A stretch of 11,843 bases of DNA from Gymnopus androsaceus JB14 (GCA_009733575.1 ML770281.1:1-11843); one strand, 5' to 3'; counted from the stretch's first letter, positions 1-7,934 are shown. Translations and numbers: made by a program. The notes: generated by a model not told the origin, from the sequence alone.

Positions 1-72
1 GTAGTTTCCATTCCAGATGGAATCGTGGATGACAAGGAGGGTGAGTCGGATGAGTATGTTGAGGATGAGTAG
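1..72 (+). CDS. Acidic C-terminal tail of an ORF entering from the left
   Basis: Frame 1 is open from the first base to a TAG at 70-72 and encodes 23 residues rich in Asp and Glu, ending in YVEDE. No start lies inside the window. The tail is too short to assign to a family. It could be the end of a host gene or of another element. It is in the same frame as the pol remnant that begins at 412, but 340 bases of non-coding sequence separate them, so I do not join them. Confidence 0.25.
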   Translation, partial: VVSIPDGIVDDKEGESDEYVEDE

Positions 73-411
73 TTGCTGTTCCGTAGGTCACGGTCACTTT
101 CTTGCTGGCATTGTGCTGTACTATCCTTATGTATCTCATGATGTTGTATCTTGTTCTAAGTAATAATAATGTATTTCTTGGTAAAATTGAGTCTATAATG
201 AGTCAGCTCTATCACACTAAGTAGATGGTAGGCGCGGGGGTGCTAAGGCTTATGTGTTGTAAGCGCTGGGGTGCTCTGTAGGTGTTTAATACCTAATATA
301 TTATATTCTGGCTAATACCTAGCCATTAGTTGAGAGAAACCCTTAATCCCTCCTATTAGAGGGAAATAAAAACGATCCAAGCCTCTAACAGGAGGCATTA
401 GGGGGGACTAG
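73..411. other. Non-coding stretch upstream of the pol remnant
   Basis: No convincing ORF is present on either strand. The segment is AT-rich. It contains a 13-bp near-repeat, gcgc(g/t)ggggtgct, at 232-244 and 263-275, the 8-mer taatacct at 287-294 and 313-320, and the hairpin cluster listed separately. It might be part of an LTR or untranslated leader, but I found no matching copy 3' of pol, so LTR identity is not supported. Confidence 0.5.
280..400. repeat. Cluster of small hairpins with a 20-bp inverted repeat
   Basis: Four dyads lie in about 120 bases: the perfect palindrome taatatatta (294-303); TGGCTA/TAGCCA (309-314 and 320-325); TCCCTC/GAGGGA (347-352 and 359-364); and GCCTC/GAGGC (381-385 and 392-396). 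AGGT/ACCT (280-283 and 291-294) is a weaker fifth. The last two hairpins are also inverted copies of each other: 344-363 matches the reverse complement of 381-400 at 17 of 20 positions. The structure ends about ten bases before the RNase H fragment. Confidence 0.6.
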
Positions 412-687
412 CAGGTGAATGAAACAGAGGCTCGTTTCTTGCAGTCTAAACGTGAACTATACGGATTAAAGATTGCTTTACAAGCGAGCTACTATCAACT
501 CTATGGGTGCAGGCAGTTAACAGTTTGTACAGATGCTAAATACATCAAGGGTATGCTAGACAACCCGAGCCAGTGTGGACCCAATGCTACCATTAATCGC
601 TGGATTGAGGAAATATGCAAGTACCATTTCGATCTAGTTCATGTTAAAGGAAAAGAAAACAATCTCGCCGATGGTTTATCTTGCTGA
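412..687 (+). pseudogene. RNase H domain fragment of gypsy pol
   Basis: RNase H degrades the RNA strand of the RNA/DNA hybrid during reverse transcription. The fragment of about 91 residues opens with NETEARF and KRELYGL, the typical start of the second half of gypsy RNase H. It also shows TDAKYI (the third catalytic Asp region) and NNLADGLS, which carries the last catalytic Asp. The strand carrying the first catalytic Asp is missing. A TAG at 409-411 sits immediately upstream in the same frame. The segment ends LSC-stop, where the family usually has LSRR, so both codons look like CGN changed to TGN. It is not functional as it stands. Confidence 0.85.
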
Positions 688-1254
688 GCCTATGGAGGAA
701 AAATGTCAAAAAGACAACCTCCTAATGAAGATAATTTTGCTGATGAGGATGATGGTGAACCTGTGCCCTTCTTCATGGGTAAAGGTGAAACTGAATGGCC
801 CCTGGACATCGAGGAGTTTAAAGACGAAATTGATACCCGCGGAGGCTTCTTCCTCAACACGGAATACGATCTTGATAGAGCTGGGTCTAGTGAAGACTTA
901 GAAGATGATATTCAACTTGCACTGAACAAAGAGAAGCAATGCCATTTGGATAGAGAACAGATCTGGAACTTGAATGGAATCACGGCAGAATAATCCACTG
1001 TCGCAATAAAACCTGCGGAGAAGGTTGATCACTCAAAATGGGTTGTAGCCGAGGACACAAAAGAGTGGAACAAAGCGCACCCTTATGTAGAAGATCACTG
1101 TAAAGACTTCGCTAAAGAACAAGACGAGCTTATACCTGGGATAGTAGATTGGCTGAAAAATATTGGTCAAATCACTCTACCAAGCAGCTCAATAAGGGAT
1201 TACTCCCAACTTGAAAAGAAAGCTATTAAGTTCTTCCTTGATGATGAAGAACAC
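688..1254 (+). pseudogene. Linker between RNase H and integrase (gypsy pol)
   Basis: This is a continuation of the pol frame, open apart from TAA at 991-993. The first part (about 703-990) is acidic (NEDNFADEDDGEPVPFF), as expected of the variable tether in this lineage. The part after the stop (TKEWNKAHPYVEDHCKDF) leads without interruption into the integrase zinc-binding domain. The TAA can be read as a mutated CAA. Alternatives such as separate small genes are unlikely, because the frame is conserved across the stop and both neighbours belong to pol. Confidence 0.6.
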
Positions 1255-2205
1255 TTGTACAGACGGAATCCAGAAGTGGAGGGACAACACTTGTTGTTTG
1301 TACCTAAAACCCGCCGAATGTTCATGATGCATAGTGCTTACGATGACCTTGGACACAAGGGTGTGTTCGCAACTAAAGAATTGATCAGGAAGCATTTCTG
1401 GTGGCCAGATCTCGATGGAGATGTTAACTGGTTTGTTAAAACTTGCTTAGCTTGCCAACATTGCAGGTTGGAGTGGAGAAAAATACCACCCACTTTAACC
1501 CACACTCCTTCATTGTTTCAAAAGATTCATGTAGACACTTTCCACTTGTTGACACTGAGTAATGGGTGCAAATACATTGTACACGGTCAGTGCGTGCTTT
1601 CTTCTTGGTCCGAGGCAAGAGCTCTGAAGGTAGAGAATGCCCAAACTTTGGGAGAATGGTTTTTCACCAATATTATTTGTTGATGGGGGTGTCCCAAGGA
1701 AGTTGTTACTGATAACGCTCCTCAGATGAAGAACATGTTGGAATGGCTTGAGAAGAAATATGGAATCCGAGGTGTGCGCATCTTGCCATATAATTCGCAG
1801 GGAAATGGAAAGATTGAATGCGCCCACTTTGACATTACACAATCTTTGGTCAAGGCTACCATGAACAACTTATCCAAGTGGTTCTGGTTCTTAAAACCAG
1901 TATTGTTTGCTGATAGAGCAATGACACATAGAGGTTTTGGCTGTTCACCTTATTTTATGGTAACAGGCGCGGAACCTCTGCTACCTCTCGATATAGTTGA
2001 ATCTACCTGGTTAGTGAAAATACCAGAAAGGATCCTGATGGACAAGGAACTCATGGGTTATTGAGCTAGAGCTCTAGCCAAACATTGAGTTCATATCCGT
2101 GATATGATCTTTCGTGTGGATGAAAACAAACGCCGAGAACTCAGGTGTTTTGAGAAGGAATATGGTCATACCATTAAGGAGTATGATTTTAACCTGGCCA
2201 GCTAG
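1255..2205 (+). pseudogene. Integrase: HHCC zinc-binding domain and DDE catalytic core
   Basis: Integrase inserts the cDNA copy into the host genome. The HHCC finger is visible as MHSAYDDLGHKG followed by CLACQ, counted from 1255 as His26, His34, Cys64 and Cys67. The core shows the first Asp in KIHVDTFH (residue 94), the second Asp in VTDNAPQ (codon 1711) and the Glu in GKIECAHFD (codon 1816), with 34 residues between the last two. TGA at 1681-1683 interrupts the core where relatives have an Arg (IICRWG), and further TGAs lie at 2062 and 2086. The catalytic residues survive but no full-length product can be made. The family call is strong. Confidence 0.9.
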
Positions 2206-2717
2206 TTCAAGTAAGGAACACTATGATTGAGAAGTCTCTTAATTGTAAACTGCAGCCAAGGTATAAAGGACCATGTGTGGTGATTCGTCAAATGCACGGA
2301 GGATCTTACATCCTCGCCAAGATGAATGGAGCGGTCCTAAAAGAGAAAGTAGGCACCTTCAGGGTGCCACCACATCATGCTCAATATGAACCTATCGAGC
2401 TCCCGCGAAAAATTCATGACCTTATTGACCTCACACCGAGGCAACTGGATCACATGATGGAAAGCGAGGAAGTGGGTAGAGATTTGGCATTGAATGCTAT
2501 TCCGAACTTAAAGGAACCTGTGGACGATGAGTATGATCTTGACATCAATGACTTAAGCAAAGATTTCATAGAACGAGATTCTGACCAGTCAGAAGATGAG
2601 GATGAGGAAGCAAGTCACGATGCTCCGAGGAAGACAAGGTCTTATACTAAAAATCAGGCCGAGTTAACCGCGAATGAGTCTCGAAACACCCGCTCACATT
2701 CGAAAAGATCTACATAA
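2199..2717 (+). pseudogene. Integrase C-terminal domain and charged tail
   Basis: After a one-base frame change the sequence continues as QLVQVRNTMIEKSLN, then RYKGPCVVI (a GPY/F-like motif with Cys in place of Tyr) and GTFRVPPHHAQYEP. This is the DNA-binding C-terminus of gypsy integrase. The last hundred or so residues are an acidic stretch (SDQSEDEDEEASHD) and a basic tail (TRSHSKRST) before TAA at 2715. I see no chromodomain. The ATG at 2223 lies inside the domain and is not a natural start. Confidence 0.85.
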
Positions 2718-3049
2718 GCAGATCAGGGGATACGGGTGTTTCAACAGAGTCGTTGAAGAAAGACTTCATCGACTCCTCGGTGGAAACACAACACATGATC
2801 TATATAAAGTAGATACATACAAAAACCCATAAACGATGGGAAAAAGACGTGTTAAAAGGCTAATGAGACCCGAGACACGACAAAACCATCTAAAACAACG
2901 TGGCGTCCTAAAAACAAAAGTTCAAATAACAGTAGAATATACCATGTTCTGTGCAAACAATCCAATCAAGACTTGGGGATGAAAAGAAACCCTAATTCAT
3001 CAGTGACTCATCAAAGAAAGACCTCATTAACTCCTCGCTGACGAATTCC
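2718..3049. other. Gap between pol and the minus-strand gene
   Basis: There is no convincing ORF. It holds the two copies of an imperfect repeat listed separately. The stretch ggg-aaaaa-gacg near 2838-2850 is purine-rich and is followed by TG, so it could mimic a polypurine tract before an LTR. There is no second LTR copy to confirm this. Confidence 0.4.
2748..3044. repeat. Imperfect direct repeat of about 27-37 bp, two copies
   Basis: Copy 1 is 2748-2784 and copy 2 is 3002-3044. The best-matching core (2756-2782 against 3014-3040) agrees at 23 of 27 positions, including aagaaagac and actcctcg. On the minus strand both copies are open and encode a similar peptide: EESMKSFFNDS in copy 1 and EELMRSFFDES in copy 2. 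The open frame around copy 2 overlaps the end of the gene at 3050 in a shifted frame. One difference is CG against TA, as expected when a CpG decays on both strands. Confidence 0.55.
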
Positions 3050-4149
3050 CTAATTTCCATCTGTTTCCATTGCATCAGCTGGCTGAACCGAGCTCTTGAT
3101 GAACTCGGGCAGTCTATCCAAATCAATCTGAGGAAGGGGGTAAACCTTCTTCATCATAGATTTGTGTTGACCTGTGAAGAGCCGGAGAGAATGTTTGGCT
3201 TCATCGCAGAAATGCTTGGCCATGCTGCGATAATAGACAAAGCCGAGGCGGTAGCAATTAAGCAAACCATATTGAATGTCCTCGACAGAAGGATCAAGCT
3301 CGGGATAGCCCTCAAGGGAATTGAGAGCTTGGTTTAAGCGTTCGTCCTGAACCTTGGCCAAATCGGCTGTAAAACAAAAAAGTTTCAGTCAGTAAACGGA
3401 TTTGAGATGAAGTAGAAACAAACAAAGTTAAAAGAAAAGCAGAACGGGAATGCACCTTAATGCGACTCGCAAGACCAGTTGTACAGGTCGGAGTCGTAGC
3501 CGCTTTCATCATGATCACAACGAAGGTTGTATTGCTGACCGCGGACGACTGTGGAATTGAAGTGTGATGCAATCTCGACGAGCAGAACCTTGTCTTCCGG
3601 AGAAAGCTGCTGGTACATGGGTCCTACTGACAACAGTGGCAGACGGGACTGTGAACCCAAGAGAGAAGTCAACTTCTCGATGAGCAGTGGAGGACAATGA
3701 ACTTTGAAGGGAGGATGTGTTTGCAGAAGTGCAAAGGCAGCTTCCCCCCCAAAAAATAGTCTGCCGTGTCGATATAAGCAAGGAAATTGCCTAGGATCAA
3801 AAATATCCACAACCTTTTGAGGGTCAGACCAGTCGATATACGCTTCACAAGCAAACTTCCATTCCTGAAAATTTGGCCACAATTCTCCGTTAGCAGACAA
3901 GGCCTCGGCCATGCGCTGGGAAAACTCGTCGGGCTGGAAGTTGGATGGCTGAATGGGACAAAGCTTGGGATGATGAAGAACAGGTTTGACTGAAGGATGG
4001 ACCTCGTTGAGCAAAGCAGGGCTCGCAAAGGGATAGGAACTACGAGAAGTGTAGTACTTCCAAGTTGCAGGGTCATAAAAGACCTTGATGTGATCTGGAC
4101 GATGGATTGTTGGATAGACACAGTATGCAGTAAGGCTTTTTAAAAACAT
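3050..4149 (-). pseudogene. Unknown two-exon protein, stop codon just before the splice donor
   Basis: Exon 1 (4149-3456) encodes 230 residues and exon 2 (3366-3050) about 103. The 89-base intron (3455-3367) has a GTGCAT donor, a CTGAC branch site, a pyrimidine tract and a TTTTACAG acceptor. Splicing keeps the frame, but a TAA (3459-3457) is the last full codon of exon 1; CAA would read through. Readable stretches include FYDPATWKYY, WPNFQEWKFACEAYIDW, FGGEAAFALL and, in exon 2, GYPELDPSVEDIQYGLL. I do not recognise the family and see no signal peptide or membrane span. The first ten residues lie mostly in the 27-bp direct repeat, so the N-terminus may be foreign. It could instead be a shorter 230-residue protein ending at the TAA. 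Confidence 0.6.
4119..4145. repeat. 27-bp direct repeat, left copy
   Basis: These 27 bases, starting cacagtatgc and ending ctttttaaaa, recur exactly at 11817-11843, the last bases of the window. The flanks on the left side differ at once. On the right the second copy is cut off by the window end, so the repeat may be longer. On the minus strand this copy codes residues 2-10 of the unknown protein. Confidence 0.9.
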
Positions 4150-4247
4150 ATTGATAAGACTTCATAGAGCTTTTGTAAAGAGCTACGATAACTTCTGGAG
4201 CCCCGGGAATATGGCTGGGCAGCTGCTAAAATCCGGCCTGGCACCCA

Positions 4248-4439
4248 GGGCGCTTATTTGGCAGCCCACGGCACCTTCGGCACCCTCCCAAAATGGCACA
4301 GACAATCAAATACTGTTTATCCATAAGTTTTTAAAAAGATTGTGATAAGGTGATACACCTAGCCCGATGCCCGCCCACTGGTGCCTATAGCATAGTGCGC
4401 TCACCGGCGCTTATTTTCTCGCCCTCCGGCGCTTATTTT
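4248..4439. repeat. GCGCTTATTT repeat, three copies
   Basis: The 14-mer ccggcgcttatttt occurs exactly at 4404-4417 and 4426-4439 (22-bp period). A related gggcgcttatttgg is at 4248-4261. They sit in GC-rich islands within AT-rich DNA. They look like pieces of a dispersed repeat or MITE, but no terminal inverted repeats are visible. Confidence 0.55.
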
Positions 4440-4938
4440 GGACAAAATGTCGGTGATTAGGCTTGATAAATACTGAAAAAATCATGAAAAATACTGAAAA
4501 TATTCAGGCAGGGGGATTCACACCAAAAGTACAAAAAAATCCGCTCGAACGAAATACTTCTTGATTTAGCAACTTTCGCGTAAAAAATTGCTCATGAGTG
4601 AAAAACTGAAAGAAATTGGATTCTTCAGTTAACCAATTTAGTTTACTGATAATGTACATATCAATGGAGTGTTTGGTTAGAATGAAAAAAAGGCTGAATC
4701 AAAGGCTTTCACAGTGACTGAAATGGAGAATGATATACTATATATCACACGGCGAATCGGGAAAAGTGAAATATTTAGTATCAGTACGTTTGAAAAATGG
4801 CCTGAAAAGCAATAAATCAAGCAAGACTGAAAGATACCCTGAAAGAAGGGTTTTCAGGTGAGATTTTGGACAAGATGAAATGTTGAATGAACGAATATAT
4901 ATCAGCAAAGGTGAAAAGTTGCCACTGTGTCTCGGGCC

Positions 4939-4975
4939 TGACGCAGGAGCGTGACGCAGACGCGTCGGCGCGTCA
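4939..4975. repeat. TGACGC direct and inverted repeats
   Basis: tgacgcag occurs at 4939-4946 and 4952-4959 (13-bp period). tgacgc at 4952-4957 is matched by the inverted gcgtca at 4970-4975, with the palindrome gacgcgtc between. The block is a sharp CpG-rich island. It could be a bound regulatory dyad or a fragment of a dispersed repeat. Confidence 0.5.
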
Positions 4976-5017
4976 GAAGTTCACGGACTTGAAAAATCAT
5001 CAAAATAGCGGAACAGA

Positions 5018-5493
5018 TCATTGAATTGTAAGGTAGGGATAGAGGACACGGTCGAGCTGGTTTAGATAGAAGTTAACAGCTATAAAAAGTGCTCAATCTT
5101 TGCGATGCAAATTTCGACGTAGCCACTCACCAACAGCCAAATTATAAACCATTCCCGAGTGGTTTTGAGGGATGGACGTGTGGCAAGTAGCTGAAGTTTC
5201 AATGCGTTCAATGTCGAGACTTTTCTCTGATACTGCCGCAAATAAAATTTTAGCATACAATTCGCAGATGGACGTGTGTAATGCACCTCTTGCGAGCCGT
5301 CGTCCATGAACCTTGCCAGCTCTAACTCCTGCTTCTTCATGGCAATTATGAGTGTTCGCAATTCATTCTTCGCGCCCTAGATTTGGTTGAATTCTCCCTT
5401 CTGTTCATTGGCATTGGAGACACTCACTTTTGAATAGATCTGGTTGCGCCGCTTCCTGGCCTCCCTGATTGTACGTCCCCGAATGCAAGGCAT
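5018..5493 (-). CDS. Possible small four-exon gene, unknown function
   Basis: Four open segments join in frame through well-formed introns. Exon 1 is 5493-5428 (MPCIRGRTIREARKRRNQ, strongly basic). The next intron is 5427-5377 (GTGAGT...CTAG). Exon 2 is 5376-5287 (MKKQELELARFMDD). The intron 5286-5233 (GTGCAT...GCAG, 54 bases) could also be read through. Exon 3 is 5232-5131. The intron 5130-5057 is GTGAGT...CCAG. Exon 4 is 5056-5018 and ends in TGA. The product would be about 98 residues. Three donors and acceptors falling in phase 0 supports a real gene, but I recognise no family and upstream exons could exist. The start at 5493 is the first ATG after an in-frame stop. Confidence 0.35.
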
Positions 5494-5827
5494 GGAAAGA
5501 AGTGATAACAGTAGAGATGAGGATGGAATTGAGCTAGTTCAAGAAGGAATTTCAGATCAAGGTTGTGTGTGCGTGGGTAAGGTCTGTGCGTGCTTGTGTT
5601 TGGCCATAAATCCTTTTTGGATTACAAATTGACGCACTCTCTTTCAATCACTACTCCAACCTTCCTCAAGCGGCTCGACAACTTCTGACAGCCAACCACA
5701 ATAACGTTGATTAGGTGTTGCTGGGGTGGGTACCACTAGAAAATGGTGAGGACATGGAAGAAGCAATGGGAGCTGTGGAAGGACCACTGAGGACTTGGTC
5801 TGCGGTGTTGTTGATCAATATGGTGGG
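5494..5827. other. Gap without a recognisable gene
   Basis: No ORF on either strand looks coding. The only longer open frame here (5444-5632, + strand) is antisense to the exon 1 just described and has no recognisable motif. No repeat of note was found. Confidence 0.4.
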
Positions 5828-6284
5828 TCAAACGGGAGCTCTGGAAACCTGCTGAGGACCAAAAGCTAAACTTCTATCGCTCGCGGCTGACATCGGGGAT
5901 AATGTCCTCTGCTCTTCTGCAGGAACAATCACCTCTTGTTCTTCCTCATCGGAGTCAACAGCACCGTATGGTTCTTCATTGTCATGGTAGTCACCTCCAA
6001 AAGTGTCCGACGTAGAGGTGAGAAGATGGTGCTGCTTGTGAAGCACTTGAACTCGTGCATGTCCCATACCTGGTTCCTTGGATTGGGGAGATCGATTCTG
6101 GTCAAAGACTGTCTGTGTCGGCAGTTTTGGCTTCCACCTCAATGTCCTCGGTTTCCGTGTTTGTGTCTTCTGCCTCGTCATCATCCCGAGGAGATTCAGG
6201 TTCATGCGCACGTTCGCTCGCGACTTCGTTTTCGTGGGTATCACGGATGTCGTCTTTGTCATTCATATTGCTTGGTGCTCGGGT
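5828..6284 (-). pseudogene. Acidic C-terminal continuation of the decayed conserved gene
   Basis: After the stop at 6285-6287 (AAT TGA ACC, possibly CGA to TGA) the same frame stays open to about 6108, with the acidic text HEPESPRDDDEAEDTNTETE. A different frame then reads GGDYHDNEEPYGAVDSDEEE and ends at 5828. Both fit a disordered acidic tail of the upstream gene interrupted by a stop and a frameshift. No domain can be assigned. Biased composition makes false open frames likely here. Confidence 0.35.
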
Positions 6285-6489
6285 TCAATTAGCCATCTCT
6301 TCCTCCGACATATCCTGCTCTTGGTCGAAATACTCGATCCAAACTGCATGCCCCAAGTCGACCGCCACCAACGGTTGAGGTCTCTCCTGCATTCCATCCT
6401 CATCATCCGGTGCCAGATCCTCGAGACACACTACTTCGAATGGATCGCTGACATACCAGAGTTTTAGAGTGTCGTCTTCTGCGCGTGCT

Positions 6490-7010
6490 TCTACTTCCGC
6501 TTCGTCGTGGTCTTGGTCTCGGTCTGTGTCACCAGCAGCAGAATCCCACTCGGGATCTGAATCACTAGCCTTTCCCTTTCCCTTTCCCCTACTCGTACTC
6601 GGCCGCAAGGAGCTACTGGGATCCGAATGCGAATGTGAATGCCCTCCGGAAGGACTCTTCACTGTCCACCCAATTACCATTCCCACACCCGTAGAGCCAG
6701 ACTCTGCTCCTGCTCCTGCATCGGCTTCAGCTGGAACATCAGTCCTCGAAGATGAAGAACCTGCAGCTCCAGCTCCAGCATCGCTAAATGGTGCCAGTAT
6801 CGAGTCTTCGAGGCCCATCCAATAAATACATCTCCATCGGACCCATCGGCTCGCTACTTGGCGTACCGTCAGTACTACTTCCTGCAGTAGCACCTCCATT
6901 GACACTCCCATTCTCATTGACCACACCCCCATTCAAAGCATCCGTCCCATTAGCCGCAAAACCCCTCCTCCCCCCATCTTCCCCTCTCCTCAAACCCAAT
7001 CCAACTCGCA
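6490..7010 (-). other. Low-complexity coding insert (Gly, Ala, Ser, Asp, Glu)
   Basis: The segment encodes biased text such as DAGAGAAGSSSSRTD, SGGHSHSHSDPSSS, STSRGKGKGKASDSD and, in another minus frame, NENGSVNGGATAGSSTDG. It lies between the FRVPMR and LWYVSDPF parts of the conserved gene and is probably a disordered loop. The frame changes between 7013 and 6800, close to homopurine runs, so the exact path of the protein is unclear. Confidence 0.45.
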
Positions 7011-7200
7011 TTCCTCATCGGAACTCTAAAATAGTGCTGCGCCAGTACAAATCGCGTTTTATGCGTTACTGGATTGTGCGAAGCCAGTAGGATCACTGTG
7101 CAGCTGATCCGAGGAAAGTTTGGTAGGGTAGGCCACCATTGGCGCACAAAGTGCGCGGATTCGGGGTACCAGGGCGGGAAGGGGAATGGGTCTGGATTTG

Positions 7201-7452
7201 GGATGGGTATGAATCTCGGTGGAGGTATATGTTGGCTTGAGGTGAGGAGGAGGAAGTAATGGAAGATGTAGATGATGATGATTCGGAAAAGTTGGATGTA
7301 GATGATGGAGCTGAAACGGCCGTTGAGCTCGTTGAAGATATAGCAGATGTGTGCAGAGCGACTGATATAGATGTAGTGATGGTGATAATGGCTCCCGTGT
7401 GGCTGTCGATGACAGTGATGGGAATACCCCATTTACCGTTGTGACTCTGCAT
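7201..7452 (-). other. Ser/Thr/His-rich low-complexity segment open in all three minus frames
   Basis: The minus strand is pyrimidine-rich with many CAT, TCC and ATC triplets, and all three of its frames lack stops here. One frame reads SSTSSTAVSAPSSTSNF, another HCHRQPHGSHYHHHYIYI, the third HLHPTFPNHHHLHLPLLPP. It lies between the CILFERNVV exon and the WYPESAHF part of the conserved gene. It may be an expanded disordered loop or a missed intron; GTAAAT at about 7437 is a possible donor. Confidence 0.45.
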
Positions 7453-7676
7453 ATAGATTGAACCTTGGGCGTAGGAAATACGAACCTCTTGACAATACTC
7501 TCGAATGGGGTCAGTCGACCGGAAAGGGTCGGAGTCGATCGTTCGCCCTTCAGCTGACAGGCATGTCCCTCGAGTGTGGACAGCGGGTAAAAGTGCTGGA
7601 AAGCAGCGTCAGAATCTTCGCAGTGAATCACGACGTTCCGCTCGAAGAGGATGCAGGACCAGTTGGATGACATGAC

Positions 7677-7725
7677 CTAGACAATCTATGAGGTTATAAA
7701 TGTGGTGAACATGAGATACACATAC
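7677..7725 (-). other. 49-base spliceosomal intron in the conserved gene
   Basis: The donor is GTATGT, a CTCAT lies near the end as a possible branch site, and the acceptor is TCTAG. It separates exons in phase 0, and the joined text reads naturally (NTGIEC then VMSSNWSC). Its size is typical of Agaricomycete introns. Confidence 0.7.
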
Positions 7726-7934
7726 GCATTCAATGCCTGTATTGATAAACACATAGTCCTGCTTCTCCCAATTGAGAAGGACGTATAAACCTATCGTGTT
7801 GGAACTCGAGACCCATATAAAGGCGGGCAGGTGGTGCTATACCGCGGAAATATCCAGTGAGCTAGGGTGAGATGACTGAAGCTGGATCAACAGGATGGGA
7901 TTTTGATTGATTGCGAGGACAGGAACAAGTCTCA

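Larger units (their letters stand above)
409..2717 (+). mobile_element. Truncated, inactivated Ty3/gypsy retrotransposon (pol 3' half)
   Basis: The order RNase H, linker, HHCC zinc-binding domain, DDE integrase core, GPY/F-type integrase C-terminus and acidic/basic tail is that of Ty3/gypsy (Metaviridae) pol. Gag, protease and reverse transcriptase are absent, and RNase H lacks its N-terminal part. One frame (positions 1 mod 3) runs from 412 to about 2196, broken by stops at 685, 991, 1681, 2062 and 2086. A one-base shift then moves to the frame used to 2717. No LTR pair, primer-binding site or target-site duplication could be recognised, so the true ends are unknown. The wording matches elements common in Agaricomycetes. 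Confidence 0.9.
4150..5017. other. AT-rich intergenic region with short repeats
   Basis: No ORF is convincing on either strand. From 4460 to 4870 the + strand repeats the word ctgaaa many times (for example 4473, 4494, 4606), including aaatactgaaaa at 4468-4479 and 4489-4500 and the dyad ctgaaaatattcag at 4494-4507. GC-rich islands interrupt it at 4220-4290, 4350-4440 and 4935-4980. Confidence 0.5.
6285..7836 (-). pseudogene. Conserved fungal protein (F-box-like or unnamed family), decayed
   Basis: Exon 7836-7726 (FIWVSSSNTIGLYVLLNW, then DYVFINTGIEC) joins through a clear 49-base intron (7725-7677, GTATGT...TCTAG) to an exon starting at 7676 (SSNWSCILFERNVVIHC, then AAFQHFYPL). Further downstream, in another frame, come WYPESAHFVRQWWPTLP and TRFVLAQHYFRVPMR (about 7200-7013), and in a third frame LWYVSDPFEVVC and RPQPLVAVDLGHAVWIEY (about 6480-6310). 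The order and wording resemble a mushroom family I recall being annotated as F-box-like or hypothetical; no F-box itself is visible. At least three frame changes and a terminal stop indicate a pseudogene, unless they are sequencing indels. Function is unknown. Confidence 0.6.

Noticed and set aside
73..411. Possible 5' LTR upstream of pol
   Set aside because: No matching sequence follows pol at 2718-3049, there is no TG...CA pair or primer-binding site, and gag to RT are absent, so it would not be in a normal LTR position.
4137..4349. Similarity between tttttaaaaacatattgata (4137) and tttttaaaaagattgtgata (4328)
   Set aside because: Most of the match is the TTTTTAAAAA palindrome and general AT richness, with gaps elsewhere; too weak to call a repeat.
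5936..6825. Plus-strand ORFs of 100-130 codons
   Set aside because: They are antisense to the conserved LWYVSDPFEVVC and VAVDLGHAVWIEY frame and its low-complexity insert; their own text shows no domain.
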